10,476 bases of DNA from JBFGCA01 sp041567315 (GCA_041567315.1 JBFGCA010000140.1:1-10476); one strand, 5' to 3'; counted from the stretch's first letter, positions 1 to 6,692 are shown. The notes: generated by a model not told the origin, from the sequence alone. A program made the numbers and translations.

Positions 1-1542
1 GCGCTGTCGGTGGGGATGGTCGAGGAGTACATCCAGCGCAAGTCCGGGCGCAAGAAGGTGAGCTACGTCCTGCCCGAGACCCGCCCCATCCTCGAGGAGA
101 CCTACGGCGTCATCGCCTATCAGGAGCAGGTGATGCAGATCGCCGTCGAGGTGGCCGGGTTCTCGATGGCCGCGGCCGACGTGCTGCGCAAGGCAATGGG
201 CAAGAAGAGCCCCGAGGTGATGGCCCAGCAGAAGGAGAAGTTCCTCTCCGGGGCCAAGGCGCGCGGGGTGGCGGCGCGCAAGGCGGCGGCGCTGTGGGAC
301 TACATCGAGCCGTTCGCCGGCTACGGCTTCAACAAGAGCCACAGCGTGGCCTACGCCATGCTGGCCTACAAGACCGCCTACCTCAAGGCCCACCACCCGG
401 TGGCCTTCATGGCCGCGATGCTGACCTCGGAGATGTCCTCCAAGGACAACGTCGCCAAGTACTTCCGCGAGTGCCGCGAGATGGGCATCCCGGTGCTGCC
501 GCCGGACGTCAACGAGAGCATGTGGACCTTTACCGCGGTCGGCGACCGCATCCGCTTCGGGCTGGGCGCCATCAAGGGCATCGGCGAGGCTGGGGTCGAG
601 GCGATCATCGCCGCCCGCCAGCGCACCGGCCAGTTCAGGGACCTCGCCCACTTCGCCCGCGAGGTGGACGTCAGGGCGCTCAACCAGAAGGCGCTCGAGA
701 GCCTGGTCAAGGCCGGCGCCTTCGACGGCCTGGGCGTCGAGCGCAGCGTGATCTTCGCCTCGCTCGAGCGCATCGCCGACTACGCCCAGAGCCACCGGCG
801 CGAGGTCGAGGAGGGGCAGGGCAACCTGTTCGCCGGCTCGCGGCTGACCGAGCCGCGGCTCGAGCTGGAGGCGCCGCCGTGGCCCGACGCCTACCGCCTG
901 CGCTGCGAGAAGGAGACCCTGGGCTTCTATCTCACCGGCCACCCGCTCTCCGAGCACCGGGCGAGCCTCGAGCGGCTCGCCACCCACGACACCGGCGCGC
1001 TGCGTGGTGCCCCCGAGGGACGGGTCTGCGTCGGCGGCCTGGTCACCCGGATGCGCCGCACCAAGATCAAGAGCGGCCCCAACGCCGGCCGGATGATGGG
1101 CCGTTTCGTGCTCGAGGATCTCGAGGGCACGGTGCGGGTGGCGGTGTTCGCCGACCGGCTGGAGCGCTTCGACCCGCTGCTCACCGACGAGGCCATCGTG
1201 GTGGTGCGCGGCGCCGTCCGCGAGCGCGGCTCGGACGTCGAGCTGAGCGCCGACGAGATCCAGCCGCTGGTGCCGTCGGCCGGGAACCCCAGCGAGCTCG
1301 AGCTGGAGCTGGCCGAGAGTCTCTCGACCGGCGACCTGCTGCAGCTCCGCGACCTGCTGATCGAGCACGCCGGCGACGTCCCGGTCCGCCTCAACCTGGC
1401 GATCGCCGGCCGTCACGTCTTCATCCAGCCCCAGGAGCGTTTCCGGGTCGCCTGCGGCGACGGCCTGGTGGCCTCGATCGAGGCGCTGCTCGGCCGCGGC
1501 TCGGTCCGCAAGCGCTTCGCCCCGGGGCCGCCGGCCGGCTAG
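1..1542 (+). CDS. dnaE: DNA polymerase III subunit alpha, C-terminal part (5' end outside window)
   Basis: Catalytic alpha subunit of the replicative DNA polymerase; only the last 513 residues are visible, and the frame is open from base 1. In order one sees: the end of the polymerase palm/fingers region, with the block GVIAYQEQVMQIA (from about base 106) and AGYGFNKSHSVAYAMLAYKT (about 316-375), both hallmarks of bacterial DnaE; a helix-hairpin-helix DNA-binding segment (FGLGAIKGIGEAG, about 556-594); the conserved GFYLTGHPLSEH block (about 922-957); an OB-fold (about 1018-1270, GRFVLEDLEGTVRVAVF); and a C-terminal domain ending in SIEALLGRGSVRKRF, the region that contacts tau in the family. 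The OB-fold and C-terminal domain follow the polymerase core as in DnaE1, unlike PolC (exonuclease inserted, different order) or the shorter DnaE2. The PHP domain and active-site aspartates lie upstream of the window. It stops with TAG at 1540-1542, 22 bases before cca. Confidence 0.97.
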   Translation, partial: ALSVGMVEEYIQRKSGRKKVSYVLPETRPILEETYGVIAYQEQVMQIAVEVAGFSMAAADVLRKAMGKKSPEVMAQQKEKFLSGAKARGVAARKAAALWDYIEPFAGYGFNKSHSVAYAMLAYKTAYLKAHHPVAFMAAMLTSEMSSKDNVAKYFRECREMGIPVLPPDVNESMWTFTAVGDRIRFGLGAIKGIGEAGVEAIIAARQRTGQFRDLAHFAREVDVRALNQKALESLVKAGAFDGLGVERSVIFASLERIADYAQSHRREVEEGQGNLFAGSRLTEPRLELEAPPWPDAYRLRCEKETLGFYLTGHPLSEHRASLERLATHDTGALRGAPEGRVCVGGLVTRMRRTKIKSGPNAGRMMGRFVLEDLEGTVRVAVFADRLERFDPLLTDEAIVVVRGAVRERGSDVELSADEIQPLVPSAGNPSELELELAESLSTGDLLQLRDLLIEHAGDVPVRLNLAIAGRHVFIQPQERFRVACGDGLVASIEALLGRGSVRKRFAPGPPAG

Positions 1543-1545
1543 CCT

Positions 1546-1550
1546 GGAGG
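1546..1550 (+). promoter_or_regulatory. Shine-Dalgarno-like GGAGG before cca
   Basis: GGAGG ends 14 bases before the GTG at 1565. That is longer than the usual 5-9 base spacer, but no other in-frame start lies nearer, so this motif and the good N-terminal family match decide the start. The same pentamer occurs at a normal 7-base spacing before nuoN, so the motif is in use in this genome. Confidence 0.4.
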
Positions 1551-1564
1551 CCGCCGGCCCCGCC

Positions 1565-3148
1565 GTGAGCACTGCCGTCGCCCCCGAGCTCGAGCGGCTG
1601 CGGGCCGCCGGGCTGCCACCGGCCCTCGCCGGGCCGCTGGCCGCCGCCGCCCGCCTCGCCGCCGGGTCGGGCGTCGAGGTCTACGTCGTCGGCGGCACCG
1701 CCCGCGACCTGCTCTCCGGCCGGCCGGTCGAAGACCTCGACCTGGCGGTCGAGGGCGACGCCGCCGGCTTCGCCCGGCGTCTGGGCGACCGGCTGGGCGC
1801 GGCCGTCGAGGTCCACGCCGACTTCGGCACCGCCACCCTGCGGGGCGCGGCGCTGCCGATCGACGTCGCCGCCACCCGCCGCGAGAGCTACCCGCGGCCG
1901 GCGGCGCTGCCCGAGGTCCGGCCGGCACCACTGGCGCTCGACCTGGCCCGCCGCGACTTCACCGTCAACGCGCTGGCGCTGCCGCTCGGCGGACCTGGGC
2001 AGGCTTCGGGTGCTGCAACGGCCGGCGGCGAGCGGCCGGCGGCCGCCGCCTCCGATCGTCAGGCTGCCGCCGACGGCCCAGCCAACCTGGACCAGGGGCC
2101 GCGAGGGCCCGCGCGCCTGGCGGGCGGCGGAGAGGCCGCCGCCGGTGCCGTCGGCTCCGCTGATCGCGCAGGCGACGGGGAGCCCGCTTGGGGGCAGACC
2201 GGGGCCGGATTCCGGCTCGGCGGGCCGATCGATCCCCACCACGGGCTCGCCGACCTGCGGGCGGGCCGGTTGCGCGTGCTCCACGACCGCTCGTTCGTCG
2301 ACGACCCCACCCGCATCCTCCGCGGCGTGCGGCTCGAGGACCGGCTCGGCCTCCGCTTCGACCCCGCCACCGAGCAGCTGGCCCGCCGCGCGGCCGCGGA
2401 GGGCGCCTTCGGCCCGCTGAGCGCCGACCGTCTGCGCGCCGAGCTGGAGCTGCTGCTCGAAAGCCCCGGTATCCATCGACCGTTCGCCCGGCTCGAGGAG
2501 CTGGGCGTCCTGGCGGTGCTCCACCCGCGTCTCGCGCTGGGGCGGGTGGGTCAGGATCGCCTGCGGCGCGCCGACGAGGTCCTCGCGTGGTGGCAAGACA
2601 CTCCGGTGCCGGGCCCGCCGGTGCGCGCCTGGAGGGCGCGGCTGCTGGCGCTGGCGCGATCGCTGGATCGCGAGGGCCGGGTCGGCCTGGCCGGGCGCTG
2701 CGGACTCGCCGGCGAGCTCGCCGCCGCCCTCGCCGACGGACCGGACCGGGTGACCGAAGCCCTCGCCGGTCTCGAGGCGTCCGAGCTGCCGCCGCACCGC
2801 CTCGAGGATCTCCTCGAAAAGCTGGGTGAGGAGGAGCTGACCCTGGCCCTGGCCGAGGCCGACGGAGCCGCGGCAGGCCGGCTCCGCCGCTATCTGCTGG
2901 AGCTGCGCCCCCTCCGGCTCGCGATCGGCGGCGACGACCTCATCGCCGCCGGCTGGCGCCCCGGACCGGCCCTCGGAGCCGCTCTTCGCGCCACCCGGCG
3001 CGCCCGCCTCGACGGCGAGATCGGCGCCGCCGACGAGCTGGCCTTCGCCAGGCGCTGGCTCGAGGCGCACGGAGCTCCGCGGGGCGCCAATCCCTCCACC
3101 CCGGGAAACACGTCTGGTGACTCCACGGACGGGAGCCGAGAGCCGTGA
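1565..3148 (+). CDS. cca: CCA-adding tRNA nucleotidyltransferase / poly(A) polymerase family protein with an in-frame insertion
   Basis: Class II nucleotidyltransferase that adds all or part of the 3'-terminal CCA to tRNA. The 527-residue product has, in order: the head-domain signature VVGGTARDLL (41-50); the metal-binding DLDLAV (57-62, carboxylates D58 and D60); DFGTATL (86-92); LARRDFTVNALALPL (127-141, motif C); FVDDPTRILRGVRL (244-257, equivalent to the templating EDxxR motif, here DDPTR); the neck/body helices; and the family's C-terminal block LIAAGWRPGPALGAAL with RARLDGEIGAADELAFARRWL. The family is usually about 400-480 residues; the excess is a Gly/Ala/Pro-rich block of about 77 residues between motif C and IDPHHGLADLRAG. 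The catalytic motifs flanking it are intact, so the protein is probably active. Whether it adds CCA, CC or only A cannot be read from the motifs. GTG start; the stop overlaps the next GTG (GTGA, 3145-3148), suggesting translational coupling. Confidence 0.9.
   Translation: MSTAVAPELERLRAAGLPPALAGPLAAAARLAAGSGVEVYVVGGTARDLLSGRPVEDLDLAVEGDAAGFARRLGDRLGAAVEVHADFGTATLRGAALPIDVAATRRESYPRPAALPEVRPAPLALDLARRDFTVNALALPLGGPGQASGAATAGGERPAAAASDRQAAADGPANLDQGPRGPARLAGGGEAAAGAVGSADRAGDGEPAWGQTGAGFRLGGPIDPHHGLADLRAGRLRVLHDRSFVDDPTRILRGVRLEDRLGLRFDPATEQLARRAAAEGAFGPLSADRLRAELELLLESPGIHRPFARLEELGVLAVLHPRLALGRVGQDRLRRADEVLAWWQDTPVPGPPVRAWRARLLALARSLDREGRVGLAGRCGLAGELAAALADGPDRVTEALAGLEASELPPHRLEDLLEKLGEEELTLALAEADGAAAGRLRRYLLELRPLRLAIGGDDLIAAGWRPGPALGAALRATRRARLDGEIGAADELAFARRWLEAHGAPRGANPSTPGNTSGDSTDGSREP
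1984..2226 (+). repeat. 12-base direct repeats bounding an in-frame insertion in cca
   Basis: GCTCGGCGGACC at 1984-1995 recurs as GCTCGGCGGGCC at 2215-2226 (11 of 12 identical). The copies are exactly 231 bases apart, which is 77 codons, and both encode LGGP in the cca frame. Removing one repeat unit gives ALPLGGPIDPHHGLADL, the normal family junction. The intervening DNA has a 9-base inverted repeat (GCCGACGGC 2069-2077 and GCCGTCGGC 2147-2155) around a 6-base hairpin (GCCCGC 2107-2112, GCGGGC 2120-2125), roughly centred on the insertion. This resembles insertion with target duplication, or slippage. The short repeats could be chance in such GC-rich DNA, but the exact in-frame spacing and the match to the missing family boundary argue otherwise. 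Confidence 0.55.
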
Positions 3149-4008
3149 GGTTGGCGCGCCATTCCAGGCGGAGGTCGGAGCCTTTGCCCTCGCTGGGTTG
3201 CTTGATCGCCTCGACCAGGACGCCGAAGGCTCGCGGAGCGGGCTGCGCTGCGAGGCGGCCAAGCCTCTCTCGCCCCTACCTGGCTTCCGGGCGGCCGTCC
3301 GGGTTCAACCGGCGGGCCGGTCGGCTCTGCGTCGCCGTGGTCGCTGCTCTGCTGCCGCTGCTGGCCATCGAGCGCGCTGCGAGTGCCGGGACAACTGCCG
3401 ACGCCTTCGCTGCCAAGGACCCCCGCAGCCGGGTGCTCTTGCGCCGCGACTGCGACACCACGCTCGGCCACCGCGAGATCACGCTGTTCGCCAACGGCAC
3501 GCTGCGGCTGCGCGACGGGCCGCGGGGCGAGGAGCGGCTGCTGCTGGCCGAGCTGCCGCCCGACCAGACCGCGGCGCTGGTCCGGCGGCTGGCGGAAGAG
3601 GACTTGTCCGAGACGGTGGCCACCGAGGGCGGGGTCGAGGGCGACTGGGTGGAGCGCTGCGTCCTCGAGCTGGAGGGGGAGGACGGCGCTCCGGCCCGCT
3701 ACGTCTTCAACCGCTACGACTCGCTGTCGCTCGCCCTGTCGCGGGTCAACGCGATCGCCGAGGAGCTCGCCCTGCCCACCGACGAGCGTGCCCCCCGCGG
3801 AAACCTGCCGTTCGGCTACCGCCCGGTGCCCGGGGACGTCCTGGAGCGGGCCGACGGGGTGCGGTTCGAGGTCGTCGCCGACACCGGCGACGGCGCCGGG
3901 GTGGAGCTCCGGGGCGTCGAGCAGCCGCTGGTCCTCTACCTGCCCAAGGAGGACCTGGCGGCCCACTTCGTGGCCCTGGTGAGCCGGGCCACGGGCCGTC
4001 AGCCATGA
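3145..4008 (+). CDS. Secreted protein of unknown function (signal peptide; start uncertain)
   Basis: I do not recognise a family. From the GTG at 3145 the product is 287 residues. The first 53 are Arg/Ser/Pro-rich and do not look like folded protein. Then comes a Sec-type signal peptide: basic NRRAGR (55-60), hydrophobic LCVAVVAALLPLLAI (61-75), and a cleavage site after AASA (78-81). The mature part of about 206 residues is mixed alpha/beta, with DCDTTLGHREITLFANGTLR (102-121), two cysteines (C103, C172) that could form a disulfide outside the membrane, and RYVFNRYDSLSLALSRVNAI (185-204). The GTG overlaps the cca stop (GTGA) with GGGAG 9 bases upstream, which favours this start formally. However, a start just before the signal peptide would be more natural, and only CTG 3280 or TTG 3202 are on offer there. 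Its stop overlaps the rsmD start (ATGA). The reading from about 3304 on is the reliable part. Confidence 0.7.
   Translation: MRLARHSRRRSEPLPSLGCLIASTRTPKARGAGCAARRPSLSRPYLASGRPSGFNRRAGRLCVAVVAALLPLLAIERAASAGTTADAFAAKDPRSRVLLRRDCDTTLGHREITLFANGTLRLRDGPRGEERLLLAELPPDQTAALVRRLAEEDLSETVATEGGVEGDWVERCVLELEGEDGAPARYVFNRYDSLSLALSRVNAIAEELALPTDERAPRGNLPFGYRPVPGDVLERADGVRFEVVADTGDGAGVELRGVEQPLVLYLPKEDLAAHFVALVSRATGRQP
3147..3230 (-). other. Antisense coding-like fragment, possible remnant or dispersed repeat
   Basis: Read on the minus strand from 3230 to 3147, 28 consecutive codons give a balanced, natural-looking peptide (AFGVLVEAIKQPSEGK continuing to SDLRLEWRANL), with almost every third position G or C. 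The plus-strand frame over the same bases gives an Arg/Ser/Pro-rich peptide that looks like an out-of-frame reading. The minus frame has no start codon with context and runs into a stop (TAG, 3278-3276) about 16 codons upstream of the good part, so it is not an intact gene. It begins right at the cca stop. It may be a piece of a dispersed intergenic element or a gene relic; I recognise no family. Confidence 0.25.
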
Positions 4009-4643
4009 GCCGCCGTCCGGGCGGCCGGGGCCCGTGCGGCCCGGGGATCCGCCTGGGCGGCGACCGGCTGCGCGGCCGGCGGCTGGCGGTGCCGCCGGGC
4101 GCCCGGCCGAGCGAGGCGCGGCTGCGCGAGGCGCTCGCCGACGCCTGGGCCGGGCGGCTGCGCGGCGCCCGGGTGCTCGACCTCTTCGCGGGAAGCGGGG
4201 CGGTGGGGCTCGAGCTGCTGAGCCGCGGCGCCGGCGAGCTGGTCCTGGTCGAGGCCGACCGCCGGGCGCTGGCCGTTCTGCGGCGTGGCTGTGCCCGGCT
4301 GCGCGAGGAGACCCGGCTCACCGTCCGGGTGATCGAGGCGCGTTTGCCCGATGAGCTGGGGGCCGTCGGGCGGGCGAGTCCCGGCCCCTTCGACCTGATC
4401 TTCGCCGACCCCCCGTACCGGTTCACGGAGTGGCGGGCCTTGCTTGCCGGCTGTTCCGGGCTCCTCGGCGCTGCTGGCGAGCTGTGCCTCCAGCACGCGG
4501 CCCGGGTCGAGCCGCCCCCGTCCGTCGAGCTGGACTCCATCGAGCGAGTGTCCGACGGGCCGAAGGCCGGTCTCGTCCTCCAACGCCGGCGCCGCTACGG
4601 CGACAGCGGGCTGTCGTTCTACGGCCACGGCCTGGCCGGCTGA
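4005..4643 (+). CDS. rsmD: 16S rRNA (guanine(966)-N2)-methyltransferase RsmD
   Basis: A 212-residue SAM-dependent Rossmann methyltransferase that in the known family methylates G966 of 16S rRNA in the 30S subunit. Visible are: the N-terminal RLGGDRLRGRRLAVPPGARP (16-35) followed by LREALADAW (40-48), matching the family's GxxRGRxLxxPxG...REAL start; motif I VLDLFAGSGAVGLELLSRGA (57-76), the SAM loop; the acidic end of strand 2, LVEADRRAL (81-89); and the catalytic FDLIFADPPY (129-138) with the DPPY signature of N2-guanine methyltransferases. The end RRRRYGDSGLSFYG (194-207) also fits RsmD. The usual RPT near residue 34 is RPS here, and there is a Gly/Pro/Arg-rich lead of about 14 residues before the family homology. 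The ATG overlaps the preceding stop by 4 bases, so translational coupling is likely. Length is close to the family norm. Confidence 0.93.
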   Translation: MSRRPGGRGPCGPGIRLGGDRLRGRRLAVPPGARPSEARLREALADAWAGRLRGARVLDLFAGSGAVGLELLSRGAGELVLVEADRRALAVLRRGCARLREETRLTVRVIEARLPDELGAVGRASPGPFDLIFADPPYRFTEWRALLAGCSGLLGAAGELCLQHAARVEPPPSVELDSIERVSDGPKAGLVLQRRRRYGDSGLSFYGHGLAG

Positions 4644-4678
4644 GCGGCCGCCCGCCTGGGCGGAGCGCCGCGCTGGGT

Positions 4679-4684
4679 TACAAT
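4679..4684 (+). promoter_or_regulatory. Possible -10 element (TACAAT) for pncB, near-leaderless
   Basis: TACAAT stands out as an A/T-rich island in the GC-rich 53-base gap between rsmD and pncB. A start about 7 bases downstream of it would fall near 4691, only about 6 bases before the ATG at 4697. No Shine-Dalgarno motif is visible before that ATG, which fits a leaderless or near-leaderless transcript. No convincing -35 box is seen (CTGGGC lies at the expected distance), so this is tentative; read-through from rsmD is the alternative. Confidence 0.35.
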
Positions 4685-4696
4685 TCCGACCACCCC

Positions 4697-6091
4697 ATGG
4701 CCGATCCGGCGGACCTGCCCGACGCGTTTTGCCTCGGCGAAGACGACCTCGGTCTGGCCACCGACCTGTATCAGCTGACCATGGCGGCGGCCTACCTGGG
4801 CCGCTCGCCGATGCCGCGGGCGACCTTCGAGCTGTTCGTGCGGCGGCTGCCGCGCCGGCGCAACTTCCTGGTCTTCGGGGGGCTGGAGCAGGCGGTGGCC
4901 TCGCTGCTGCGGATGCGCTTCCGGCCCGACCAGCTCGACTACCTGCGCTCGTTGCCGCCGTTCCGGGGAGTCGACGAGCGCTTCTTCGCGGCCCTCGCCG
5001 CCTTCCGTTTCCGCGGCAACGTGTGGGCGATGCGCGAGGGGACGGTCTTTTTCCCCGGCGAGCCGGTACTGCGGGTCACCGGCGACCTGCTCGAGGCGCA
5101 GCTGATCGAGACCCTGCTGCTGTCGATCGTCAACTTCCAGACCGTGATCGCCACCAAGGCGGCGCGGGTCCGGCTGGCGGCCCCCGGGGTGCAGCTCGCC
5201 GAGTTCGGCGGCCGGCGGGCGCACGGGCCGCAGGCCGCCGCCTGGGTCGCCCGCGCCGCCTACCTGGCCGGGTTCGACGCCACCTCCAACGTGCTCGCCG
5301 GCCACCGCCAGGGCATCCCGGTGGTGGGCACCATGGCCCATAGCTTCGTGATGTCCTTCGATCGCGAGCGGGACGCCTTCGCCCGCTACCTGGAGGTCTT
5401 CCCGGACCACAGCACGCTGCTGGTCGACACCTACGACAGCCTCGACGGGGTGCGCCAGGCGCTGGCCCTGGGCCGGCCGTTCGCCGCCATCCGTCTCGAC
5501 AGCGGCAACGTCGGCGAGCTGGCCCGCCGGGCGCGCCGGCTGCTCGACGAAGGCGGCCGGCCGGAGGCCCGGATCTTCGCCTCGGGCGACATGAACGAGC
5601 ACAAGATCGCGGTGCTGCTCGCCGAGGGGGCGCCGATCGACGCTTTCGGGGTCGGCACCCAGCTGGCCACCGCCGCCGACTCGCCGTTCGTCGGCGGCAT
5701 CTACAAGCTGGTCGAGATCGAGAAGGCGGGCCGGGCGGTCCCCAAGTTCAAGGCCAGCGTCGGCAAAGCCACCTACCCGGGCAAGAAGCAGGTCCTGCGA
5801 CGCCTGAGCGACGGGCTGATGGCCGGCGACCGGATCGTGCCGCTGAGCGAGGCGGCGTCGGCCGGCCCCGACGAGCGCCCGCTGCTGCGCCAGGTGGTCC
5901 GTGAGGGCGCCGTCGTCGAGCGCGAGGGGCTGGCCGAGGCCCGCGCCCACTGCGCCCGCGAGCTGGCGCGGCTGCCGCCGGAGCTGCGCGAGCTGAGCCC
6001 GGCGCCGGAGCCCTACCGGGTGCGGATCGACCCCACGCTCGAGGCCCTGCTCGAGCGGCAGCAGCAGCTGGTCTCGAGCGACGCTACTTGA
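4697..6091 (+). CDS. pncB: Nicotinate phosphoribosyltransferase
   Basis: A 464-residue cytoplasmic enzyme of the Preiss-Handler salvage route: nicotinate + PRPP (+ ATP) gives nicotinate mononucleotide, leading to NAD+. Family blocks appear in order: LGLATDLYQLTMAAAYL (18-34); FELFVRRLPRRRNFLVFGGL (44-63); LAEFGGRRAHGPQAA (167-181); VVGTMAHSFVMSF (209-221), where H215 aligns by context with the autophosphorylated catalytic histidine of the family; LVDTYDSLDGVRQAL (242-256); AIRLDSGNVGEL (264-275) and IFASGDMNEHKI (293-304) of the phosphate-binding barrel; AFGVGTQLATAADSPFVGGI (316-335); and KFKASVGKATYPGKKQVLR (350-368). The ATG is chosen because homology begins about 15 residues later; an in-frame extension back into rsmD is only a shadow. 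It lacks a ribosome binding site. It converges with rex, the coding ends overlapping by 8 bases (6084-6091). Confidence 0.95.
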   Translation: MADPADLPDAFCLGEDDLGLATDLYQLTMAAAYLGRSPMPRATFELFVRRLPRRRNFLVFGGLEQAVASLLRMRFRPDQLDYLRSLPPFRGVDERFFAALAAFRFRGNVWAMREGTVFFPGEPVLRVTGDLLEAQLIETLLLSIVNFQTVIATKAARVRLAAPGVQLAEFGGRRAHGPQAAAWVARAAYLAGFDATSNVLAGHRQGIPVVGTMAHSFVMSFDRERDAFARYLEVFPDHSTLLVDTYDSLDGVRQALALGRPFAAIRLDSGNVGELARRARRLLDEGGRPEARIFASGDMNEHKIAVLLAEGAPIDAFGVGTQLATAADSPFVGGIYKLVEIEKAGRAVPKFKASVGKATYPGKKQVLRRLSDGLMAGDRIVPLSEAASAGPDERPLLRQVVREGAVVEREGLAEARAHCARELARLPPELRELSPAPEPYRVRIDPTLEALLERQQQLVSSDAT

Positions 6092-6106
6092 GGAAGTAGA
6101 CCAGCT
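6066..6106. repeat. Nested inverted repeat across the pncB/rex convergent ends
   Basis: AGCTGGTCT (6066-6074) and AGACCAGCT (6098-6106) are a perfect 9-base inverted repeat; the pairing resumes for two more bases after one mismatch on the outside. Inside lies a second perfect inverted repeat, CTACTT (6084-6089) and AAGTAG (6094-6099), with loop GAGG. The structure covers both stop codons. There is no T-tract on either side, so it is not a canonical intrinsic terminator, but it could fold in transcripts from both directions. The outer arms partly arise because both proteins end with similar codons (CTG GTC T). Confidence 0.5.
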
Positions 6107-6692
6107 CCTCGAGGTTGATCCGGAAGTCGACGTCCTTGACCGGCACCGCCCGATTCGGCTTGAGCCGGGCGGGCGCGAAGTTGAGGACGGCGCGGATGCC
6201 GGCGACCACCAGCGCCTCGTAGTTGACCTGGGCGGCGTCGGCCGGCACGGTGAGGACGCCGATCGTGGCGCCGGTCTCGCGGACCACCGCCGGCAGCTCC
6301 GAGGAGTGCCGGACCTCGAGGTGGGCGAGCCGGGTGCCGACCTTGCGCGGGTCGTTGTCCAGCCCGGCCACCACCGCGAAGGTACCGTCGGGACCCAGGT
6401 GGCGGGCCAGGGCGCTCCCCAGGCTGCCCATGCCAACCACCGCCAGCCGGTGCTGCTGGTCGAGCCCCAACAGGCGATGCAGTCCTTCGGTCAGCCGGGC
6501 GACGTCATAGCCCACGCCGCGGATCCCGAACTCGCCGAACTGGGCCAGGTCCTTGCGGATCTGGGTCGCCGACAGGTCGAAGCGGTCGGCCAGCTCCTGC
6601 GAGGAGACGCGGTGGACGCCGGCCTCCTCCATCTGGCGCAGACAGCGCAGGTACACCGACAGCCGGTGCAGGGTGAGCGGCGAGACCCTCAC
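6084..6692 (-). CDS. rex: Redox-sensing transcriptional repressor Rex
   Basis: A 202-residue DNA-binding repressor (family usually about 210) that senses NADH/NAD+: members of the family bind operators when NAD+ dominates and release when NADH rises. The N-terminal winged helix (about 1-78) has TLHRLSVYLRCLRQM and the recognition region SATQIRKDLAQFGEFGIRGV (41-60) followed by GY, all typical of Rex. The C-terminal Rossmann domain has GMGSLG (87-92, the GxGxxG dinucleotide loop), VVAGLDNDPRKVG (107-119), GVLTVPADAAQ (145-155) and AVLNFAP (168-174), and ends in the domain-swap helix INLEELVYFLK. The GTG start gives the full winged helix; no Shine-Dalgarno motif is seen. It follows nuoN by 10 bases on the same strand, so it is probably the last gene of the nuo operon. 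No TTGTGAA/TTCACAA-type Rex operator is visible here; the nuo promoter is outside the window. Confidence 0.95.
   Translation of the reverse strand: MRVSPLTLHRLSVYLRCLRQMEEAGVHRVSSQELADRFDLSATQIRKDLAQFGEFGIRGVGYDVARLTEGLHRLLGLDQQHRLAVVGMGSLGSALARHLGPDGTFAVVAGLDNDPRKVGTRLAHLEVRHSSELPAVVRETGATIGVLTVPADAAQVNYEALVVAGIRAVLNFAPARLKPNRAVPVKDVDFRINLEELVYFLK

Noticed and set aside
2048..2173. Similarity between GCCTCCGATCGTCAGGC (2048-2064) and a related stretch at 2153-2173 as an internal duplication
   Set aside because: Alignment needs gaps and the matched bases are mostly G/C; too weak to separate from chance in this composition.
1421..3262. Long minus-strand open frame (about 613 codons) opposite cca
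   Set aside because: Low-complexity Gly/Ala/Arg/Gln product with no family motifs, fully antisense to a gene with clear motifs; a product of GC-rich codon bias. Only the short coding-like stretch at 3230-3147 (in a different minus-strand frame) was kept as an observation.
3117..4643. One continuous frame joining the intergenic region to rsmD (508 codons)
   Set aside because: Before 4005 it is an out-of-frame reading of the secreted protein gene, rich in Arg/Ala/Gly; RsmD homology starts only after the ATG at 4005.
4619..6436. Minus-strand open frame of about 605 codons across pncB and part of rex
   Set aside because: Antisense to pncB and in a wrong frame of rex; repetitive Gln/Arg/Ala sequence without recognisable domains.
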